Source: an uncultured Halomicronema sp.
Lineage (GTDB): Bacteria > Cyanobacteriota > Cyanobacteriia > Phormidesmidales > Phormidesmidaceae
Assembly: GCA_937897665.1 (NCBI GenBank)
Contig: CALCPB010000672.1
Coordinates: forward strand, 1 to 9,547
DNA: 9,547 nucleotides
Reading direction: 5' to 3'
Position 1 is the stretch's first letter. Each line of letters opens with the position of its first letter. The notes under the pieces were generated by a model that searched no databases, had not been told where the DNA came from, and saw only the letters and a list, made by a program, of their open reading frames with translations. Shown here one piece after another: positions 5,303-9,547 of the stretch. The translations under genes and the position numbers were made by a program.

Positions 5303-6313
5303 TCAACCCGGCAGGACGCCACTAATGCGCATCAAGTCTGCCACAGTGGGGCAATAGGGCGATAAACCCAGCTTTTCGGGGTGGACGGGATCGTTGTAAA
5401 CAAAATGCCGATAGTTCAGACAAAACCGATCCCACTCTGCCATGCGAATGTTGAACCCATCAATGATGCGATCGGCGAGCCACAGTGAGAGGGGAATGCG
5501 GAAAAAGATGCGCAGCCCCAAATAGTGGCAGACTTCTTCTACCGTGCGATTGAGGGTAAGAGCCGGATTGCCGATGACCACCTGTCGAGAGGCTTGGGGG
5601 CCAGGCGGATGATCAACCAGATGACTGACCACGAGAGCGATGTCTCTGCCATGGGCAAAGTGAAAGCTCCCATCGGCTTTGAGAAAACGGATCAGCCCCA
5701 TCCAGCGAGTGACGTCTTGAATCCCTGCCGAAATGTGGGAATAGGGTTTGTCTTTATCACCACCAAAGACCAAGGTGGGAAAAACCGTGGTGATTTTCGG
5801 ATAGATGGCCAGCTCCGGTAGCTGCAGATAGCACTGATATTTGCTGCGAATGTAATCGGTGCCGATTTCCCCCGCTTCTGCCAGAGGCCGATTATCGCTG
5901 TCTAAAATGCTAGCGGTCGAAAAATAGAGCACTTGCCGACAGCGATCGCCGTGCAACAGGGCCATCAGCTGGTGATTGCCGGTGACATTGATGTCATAAA
6001 TTTCAGGCGCACCGCCCCATGAAGTGGCCGCTAAGATGGCGGTATCCACCGTCGCTAGCCGGTCAGCGTAGGCTGCAATATTGCGAATGTCATCTTGGAT
6101 GACCTCAATGCGGGGCTCATCCTGCCAGTTGAAGAGGAGCTTCGCCGGATTGCGCACGAGTAAAACTAGCTGATGAGGCGTATCGGCCAGTAACTGCTCA
6201 ACTAAATAATGACCAATACAGCCGCTGGCCCCAGTGACAAAGATTTTCTGCGGGGAACGACTTTCAAGCGATTCAATCGATTCAGACACGCTGGCAACAC
6301 CGGGAAAACACAA
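5303..6313 (-). CDS. Extended-SDR NAD(P)-dependent epimerase/dehydratase-like protein
   Basis: A protein of about 336 residues with a classical extended short-chain dehydrogenase fold. The nucleotide-binding motif GASGCIG is at residues 28-34 just after a beta strand. An ILAATSWGG segment near 93-101 is in the position of the NNAG-like motif. Ser132/Ser135 and the YIRSK catalytic motif (Tyr154, Lys158) are all present, so it should be enzymatically active. The substrate-binding C-terminal half (about 180-330) carries no signature I can tie to one sugar nucleotide, flavonoid or lipid substrate, so function stays generic. The start is uncertain: there is no ATG, TTG 6313 is the longest option and GTG 6289 would remove eight residues. 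In either case 15-25 residues precede the first strand. It lies 166 bp after hemE on the same strand, and a stable hairpin (6331-6367) precedes it. Confidence 0.88.
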   Translation of the reverse strand: MCFPGVASVSESIESLESRSPQKIFVTGASGCIGHYLVEQLLADTPHQLVLLVRNPAKLLFNWQDEPRIEVIQDDIRNIAAYADRLATVDTAILAATSWGGAPEIYDINVTGNHQLMALLHGDRCRQVLYFSTASILDSDNRPLAEAGEIGTDYIRSKYQCYLQLPELAIYPKITTVFPTLVFGGDKDKPYSHISAGIQDVTRWMGLIRFLKADGSFHFAHGRDIALVVSHLVDHPPGPQASRQVVIGNPALTLNRTVEEVCHYLGLRIFFRIPLSLWLADRIIDGFNIRMAEWDRFCLNYRHFVYNDPVHPEKLGLSPYCPTVADLMRISGVLPG

Positions 6314-6330
6314 TACCCCAATGATGACGG

Positions 6331-6367
6331 GCGTTCTACCTCCGTTTGGGATCAGGAGACAGAACGC
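6331..6367 (-). promoter_or_regulatory. Stable leader hairpin upstream of the SDR gene
   Basis: GCGTTCT (6331-6337) pairs with AGAACGC (6361-6367), and an inner CTCC (6340-6343) pairs with GGAG (6355-6358) around an 11-base loop. On the minus strand it lies 17 bases before the TTG at 6313, and its 3' arm contains GGAGGT, a perfect Shine-Dalgarno sequence placed about 24 bases from that TTG. The structure is seen directly; a regulatory role is inference. Confidence 0.4.
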
Positions 6368-6479
6368 TCGCTGCCGGACAAAGGCTAGGGGTTAGGGTGC
6401 TCTCAGCGTATCATCTGCGGTGATAGCAGCTCGGCAATGCTGGCCTCATCAGGCTTGGGGGATTAACCAATGAGGGGCC

Positions 6480-7565
6480 CTAAGCGGACACGGCCAGCAG
6501 CTGATCAAGGTTCTTACCCGTCTCAAAAAAGAAGGCCGCATTATCTTCTGGGGTTCCGGGCAAAATGCCGTGACCCAAATTGAGAATGTGACCGCGACGT
6601 CCGGCTTTTTGTACGGTGTCAAAAATGCGATCGCGAATGAAGCTCTTGGAGCCAAACAGGGCCGCTGGATCGACGTTGCCTTGCACGGCCATGTTCGGCC
6701 CTAGGCGGCGACGGGCTTCAGCCATATCCACCGTCCAATCGACGCTGATGATGTCTACCCCAGATTCGGCCATCAGCTCCAACACGCCAGCGCTGCCGCT
6801 GATGTAAAGAATCAGAGGCGTTTCCGGATGCTTCGCTTTAACCTGGCGGACCACCTGTTGCTGGTAGGGCAGCGCAAAGGTGCGATAATCCATCGGGCTC
6901 AGCTGCCCCGCCCAAGAGTCAAACAGTTGCACCACCTGCGCTCCACAGTCAATCTGATGGCAAGCATAGGTCGCGATGTTGTCGGCAAGCTTGCTGAGCA
7001 ATTGATGCAGCATCGCCGGTTCAGAAAAGGCCATGCCCTTGATATTGGCGTAGTTTTTGGAGGTGCGCCCTTCGACGGCGTAGGCGGCCAGCGTCCAGGG
7101 AGAGCCAACAAACCCCAGCACGGCTGCATCGTTGCCCACCTCAGCCCGTAGGGTGCTCAAAATCGTGCGAATAAAAGGGGTCGCCGTGTCAGGATCAAGG
7201 GCATGAACGGCATCCACCTGCGCTTGGCTGCGAATCGGCGGATCAATCATGGGGCCTTTGCTTTCGATAATGTCGAAGGGAATGCCCATACCGGTGAGCG
7301 GCGTCAAAATATCTGAGAAAAGAATGACGCCGTCGGGCCGAAAAGCCCGCCAAGGCTGCAGGGAAATTTCGATCGCCAGTTCGGGATTTTCGGAACGCTC
7401 TCTAAAAGACGGGTACTTTTCTCGCAGGTCTCGATAGATTTTCATGTATCGACCAGCCTGGCGCATCATCCAAACTGGCGGTCGATCCACAGATTCTCCG
7501 CGCGCTGCCCGTAGCAATAAAGGTTCCTGATTCAAACCGGTCATTGAAACTTTACCCGTATTCAT
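6480..7565 (-). CDS. hemE: Uroporphyrinogen III decarboxylase HemE
   Basis: HemE removes the four acetate carboxyl groups of uroporphyrinogen III to give coproporphyrinogen III, a soluble cofactor-free step shared by heme, chlorophyll and bilin synthesis. The protein is 361 residues, normal for the family. The first signature [13 protein letters not shown] (28-40) holds the substrate-binding arginines Arg35 and Arg39. The essential aspartate is Asp85 in the FSDILTP segment. The second signature [16 protein letters not shown] (151-166) contains Tyr162. DSWAG with Ser217 and the C-terminal [10 protein letters not shown] with His332 complete the active-site set. ATG 7565 is used; ATG 7544 is an alternative seven codons in. 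No strong Shine-Dalgarno precedes either. It is divergent from the bilin lyase gene at 7719, with 153 bp between the starts. Confidence 0.97.
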   Translation of the reverse strand: MNTGKVSMTGLNQEPLLLRAARGESVDRPPVWMMRQAGRYMKIYRDLREKYPSFRERSENPELAIEISLQPWRAFRPDGVILFSDILTPLTGMGIPFDIIESKGPMIDPPIRSQAQVDAVHALDPDTATPFIRTILSTLRAEVGNDAAVLGFVGSPWTLAAYAVEGRTSKNYANIKGMAFSEPAMLHQLLSKLADNIATYACHQIDCGAQVVQLFDSWAGQLSPMDYRTFALPYQQQVVRQVKAKHPETPLILYISGSAGVLELMAESGVDIISVDWTVDMAEARRRLGPNMAVQGNVDPAALFGSKSFIRDRIFDTVQKAGRRGHILNLGHGILPGTPEDNAAFFFETGKNLDQLLAVSA

Positions 7566-7718
7566 GAAAGTTCTTAAGCGTAGTCGCTAGCGTAACATCC
7601 TGTGAATACCGCCATTTCACGTTGTCTGAGCAGGTTTACATTTTTCTCCTGAGGGATGCGATCGCTTCAACGTAGAATGAAGGTCACAAGGTCATTTGAA
7701 GCCCCTGACAGCAACGGC

Positions 7719-8237
7719 ATGGATATCGTTAACTTTTTTGAAACAGTTGAAGGAACCTGGTTTTCGCAGCGCACTACGCATTTTGCCCCAGGCCAACCGT
7801 CCCAAACCGGACAAACCACCCTGCAAATCACCCGCGTCGAACTGGATGACGCTCGCGTTTTAGAACTCTGCCAGCAATTCTCTGTAGAGGCCACTGCCGC
7901 TATATTTGCCTTTGTCATTCAACAAGCTGGAAAAACGAGTCTCTACAGCTCGGAAACCAGCCCACCCTCAAGCACCACGATGATGGTGGGCTGCCAATCG
8001 GAAGATGACGCATCCGGCAAGTTTTTGAGCCAGACCGAGCAAGAAACTGCTGTTTCAGGCAAATATCAGCTCGAAGATGAAATTCTCACGCTCAGCGTTC
8101 ACAATGACGATTTCGAATCAGAAGAGCGCCTGTGGTACATGAATCCCAATCTGCGGATGCGCACCAGTTTAGTGAAACGCGCTGACGGCTTCCGAATGTC
8201 TTCATTCTGCTCAGAAGTTCGTCGTCTATCGACATAA
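7719..8237 (+). CDS. Phycobiliprotein lyase, CpcS/CpeS family
   Basis: S-type lyases are small lipocalin-like beta barrels that bind a phycobilin and attach it through a thioether to a cysteine of phycobiliproteins (typically Cys84 of beta or allophycocyanin subunits). I take ATG 7719 as the start because the family begins with MDIxxFF and then a W-F-S-x-R-T motif, seen here as MDIVNFF and TWFSQRT (residues 13-19). The upstream extension to 7656 is not family-like. The protein is then 172 residues. The hallmark C-terminal segment SEERLWYMNPNLRMRTS (134-150) and SSFCSEVRR (161-169) are intact. The middle (about 30-110) is divergent and shorter than in canonical CpcS-III, so it may be a CpcU-, CpcV- or CpeU-type paralogue. 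No phycobiliprotein genes are in the window. No clear ribosome binding site precedes the ATG. Confidence 0.9.
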   Translation: MDIVNFFETVEGTWFSQRTTHFAPGQPSQTGQTTLQITRVELDDARVLELCQQFSVEATAAIFAFVIQQAGKTSLYSSETSPPSSTTMMVGCQSEDDASGKFLSQTEQETAVSGKYQLEDEILTLSVHNDDFESEERLWYMNPNLRMRTSLVKRADGFRMSSFCSEVRRLST

Positions 8238-8597
8238 CCGGCTTTAAACACAGAGTTGCTACTTTATCGGCTCTGAGAGATGCTTCTATGCAAATAAGTC
8301 AGCCTGAGTGACTCATGCTTTGACATTAACGTCTGCAGCAACAATGAGGGGCTCTCATCAGGTGCCCCAGCCGCAGGCGTTTGCCACTACGCTGCGCTAA
8401 AGGCCACTAGCGTTTCATCCTAGAGAGTCTCACCAGCCCGTCATAAACAACTCCCTGAGAGATGCATGCATGGCAATTTTCAAGGCATGACGATCCAGCC
8501 AGGACGATTTGGCCCTCAGCCTTCTACTTAATATAGGAACTATTTCTTTGTAGTAAATATCTTAGAGAAGAGCTTTTAAGCCATCTCATGAGATAAG
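8238..8597. other. Gene-free stretch between the lyase gene and tRNA-His
   Basis: I find no supportable gene here; the longest frames with a start are under 30 codons. The stretch holds a hairpin AGTCA/TGACT (8297-8301 with 8309-8313), a hairpin GGGGC/GCCCC (8348-8352 with 8364-8368) that could end the lyase transcript although no T-run follows, a palindrome ATGCATGCAT at 8462-8471, and an AT-rich patch at about 8520-8575 just downstream of the tRNA. Confidence 0.5.
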
Positions 8598-8671
8598 GGC
8601 GAACGAGGGGATTCGAACCCCCGAATGGCGGAATCACAATCCGCTGCCTTAACCCCTTGGCTACGCTCGCC
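8598..8671 (-). tRNA. trnH: tRNA-His (anticodon GTG)
   Basis: The 74-base minus-strand sequence folds as a complete cloverleaf. The acceptor stem is GCGAGCG with CGTTCGC (one wobble). The D-arm is GCC/GGC with GG in the loop, the anticodon stem GCGGA/TCCGC, and the T-arm GGGGG/CCCCT around TTCGAAT. The anticodon GTG is at 8635-8637. An extra 5' G (8671) faces C73 (8598), the G-1 identity element specific to tRNA-His. CCA is not encoded, as is usual in cyanobacteria. Confidence 0.97.
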
Positions 8672-8684
8672 TTGCGCGTTTTTC

Positions 8685-8715
8685 AATATAGCATTTCCCT
8701 CCCAACTACTGACAA
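8685..8715 (-). promoter_or_regulatory. Promoter of tRNA-His
   Basis: On the minus strand TTGTCA (8710-8715) matches five of six -35 positions and TATATT (8685-8690) matches five of six -10 positions. The spacer is 19 bases, slightly long. A start near 8678 leaves a leader of about seven bases before the mature tRNA, which suits a tRNA gene. Confidence 0.5.
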
Positions 8716-8903
8716 ATAAACACAAATAATTTGCCCATCTCCCTATCGCCTTCTAAACTTTGGCTGTAGCCTGCTGAAGTCAGTCAAAGTTCTGTGATCT
8801 GGTCGCACAGATCTGGCTGCAGATGACAGACTGACGTAAGCATCCAATGGTCTTGTTATGCCTCAAGATGCGGCGAAAAGCCGCTAGCTGAATTCTGAAT
8901 CAC

Positions 8904-8934
8904 CAGCGACCTGGATGATTTTGCCAGGTCGCTG
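8904..8934. terminator. Perfect 11-bp hairpin before the DUF4359-type gene
   Basis: CAGCGACCTGG (8904-8914) pairs exactly with 8924-8934 around a nine-base loop. On the plus strand it is followed by TTCATCT, not a strong U-tract. It ends 56 bases before the ATG at 8991. It may terminate an unseen upstream transcript or act as a leader structure. Confidence 0.4.
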
Positions 8935-8990
8935 TTCATCTCCGTGTGACCATACGTAAGCTCAAACCGTAGTTCAGCGAGGGTATGACG

Positions 8991-9371
8991 ATGAAACCAG
9001 CAACTCTGTTGAGTACCGTGCTACTGGTGATAGCGATCGCGGGCTTAGTGGTTACCAACCCAGGGCCAACTGCCTACGCCCGTTATGTCAGTGTGCAAGC
9101 CGAAACGTATCTATCTGAAGAGATTTGCGCTGAACTCCCCCCTGGTCTCGGGAACCTGCTGTCGGACCAATGTGCCGAACTGGTGGAAACTCTGCAACCG
9201 CAGCTCGACAGTTTGATCCGCGATCGCACAAATCGGCTCAACCTAGGCATCGCCAGCTTGTATCAAACTTCATTCGGGATTCCAGAATTGCCGATGCTGC
9301 CTGAATATAAAGTTGAAACCCTCGGCATTCTTCGAAGATTCTTTACCTATCGAGCGTCACAGCGGCCATAG
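8991..9371 (+). CDS. DUF4359-type membrane-anchored protein
   Basis: A 126-residue protein. An N-terminal hydrophobic segment (about residues 4-22) is followed by NPGPTAYARY (23-32), a tract I associate with DUF4359 proteins of cyanobacteria. The rest is soluble and helical, with two cysteines about 18 residues apart (ICAEL and QCAEL segments, about residues 38-56) that could form a disulfide in a non-cytoplasmic compartment. The protein ends with a LGILRRFFTYRA segment, also family-like. The hydrophobic segment may be a signal anchor. Function is unknown. I chose ATG 8991 over ATG 8985 because GAGGG (8979-8983) lies seven bases from the former but only one base from the latter. The family call is from memory of its conserved pattern. 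Confidence 0.8.
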   Translation: MKPATLLSTVLLVIAIAGLVVTNPGPTAYARYVSVQAETYLSEEICAELPPGLGNLLSDQCAELVETLQPQLDSLIRDRTNRLNLGIASLYQTSFGIPELPMLPEYKVETLGILRRFFTYRASQRP

Positions 9372-9505
9372 CTTTGTGGGTAGCCCCTCTAATGTCTGAC
9401 AGGTTGACGACTTTAGGGTTCTAAGCAAGTCTCTCAACACCCTAATGCAACCCATGGGCACCTTCTCAGTCGTCATGAAAGAGCCGGTTCAAGCGAATAC
9501 TTAGC

Positions 9506-9524
9506 GGCGCGATCGCCCGTTTTT
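9506..9524 (+). terminator. Possible intrinsic terminator at the right end
   Basis: GGCG (9506-9509) pairs with CGCC (9514-9517) around CGAT, then CG and TTTTT follow at 9518-9524. The stem is only four base pairs but GC-rich with a good T-run. It would end the DUF4359-type transcript 135 bases after the stop. The stem overlaps a HIP1 octamer, so the palindrome could be incidental. Confidence 0.4.
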
Positions 9525-9547
9525 AACCAGAGCGCCCAAAAATAGCA

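Larger units (their letters stand above)
8672..8990. other. Hairpin-rich spacer between tRNA-His and the DUF4359-type gene
   Basis: Apart from the tRNA promoter, no gene is supportable. Three hairpins lie in series: CTGTG/CACAG (8792-8796 with 8806-8810), GCGGC/GCCGC with a GAAAA loop (8870-8874 with 8880-8884), and the 11-bp hairpin listed separately at 8904-8934. Such a series could belong to a small RNA or to the leader of the gene at 8991. Confidence 0.4.
664..9516. repeat. Dispersed HIP1 octamers (GCGATCGC)
   Basis: Exact copies begin at 664, 1563, 2972, 4390, 4608, 5088, 5942, 6627, 7658, 9033, 9220 and 9509. They occur inside genes and between them. HIP1 over-representation is a hallmark of many cyanobacterial genomes and supports the host assignment. 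The region 1-660 with the riboswitch unit has none, but it is too short to read as foreign on that basis. Confidence 0.9.

Noticed and set aside
7633..7648. HLR1-like light-response element (TTTACA) upstream of the lyase gene
   Set aside because: Only one TTTACA is present; the second tandem half is missing, so it does not meet the motif.
7656..7718. Longer N-terminus for the bilin lyase
   Set aside because: The upstream codons do not resemble the family, and MDIxxFF at 7719 is the usual start. The upstream stretch also contains a HIP1 octamer in a likely leader.
8273..8465. Repeated 11-mer CTGAGAGATGC (8273-8283 and 8455-8465)
   Set aside because: Pairs of identical 11-mers are expected by chance several times in a window of this size, and the flanks do not match.
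9357..9476. 39-codon minus-strand frame at the right end
   Set aside because: It overlaps the end of the DUF4359-type gene in antisense, has no ribosome site and no recognisable pattern.

Overview
The window comes from a cyanobacterial chromosome. The octamer GCGATCGC (HIP1, over-represented in many cyanobacteria) occurs at least 12 times where chance predicts far fewer than one. The gene content also fits: an S-type phycobiliprotein lyase, a geranylgeranyl-reductase-family oxidoreductase, hemE, and a DUF4359-type protein that I know mainly from cyanobacteria. I cannot name the genus from this sequence.

Left end (1-600): a compact transcription unit that is the most interesting part of the window. 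A textbook glutamine riboswitch (glnA / Downstream-peptide class) at 63-147 is followed by a strong Shine-Dalgarno site, a 41-codon ORF for a hydrophobic peptide at 182-307, and a strong intrinsic terminator at 363-403. A weaker small ORF (416-571) ending in a long hairpin follows.

600-1253: a 53-residue protein gene with a good ribosome binding site lies on the minus strand (715-876). It is divergent from an FAD-dependent oxidoreductase of the geranylgeranyl reductase family (1254-2378). The space between them carries a tandem, roughly 94-bp direct repeat. The two copies share an identical 67-bp core, and each core can fold into two hairpins.

2427-7565: five co-directional minus-strand genes. 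In transcription order they are hemE (uroporphyrinogen decarboxylase), an extended-SDR NAD(P)-dependent oxidoreductase, ruvB (Holliday-junction motor), ftsE (division ABC ATPase with a long N-terminal extension) and an SSAT-like GNAT acetyltransferase. The gaps of about 86-180 bp, some with hairpins and a candidate promoter, suggest several transcripts rather than one tight operon.

7719-9547: a CpcS/CpeS-family bilin lyase is transcribed divergently from hemE, so two steps of tetrapyrrole and bilin use flank one intergenic region. It is followed by a 360-bp gene-free stretch, tRNA-His(GTG) on the minus strand with a recognisable promoter, a hairpin-rich spacer, and a small membrane-anchored DUF4359-type protein with a possible terminator at the right end.
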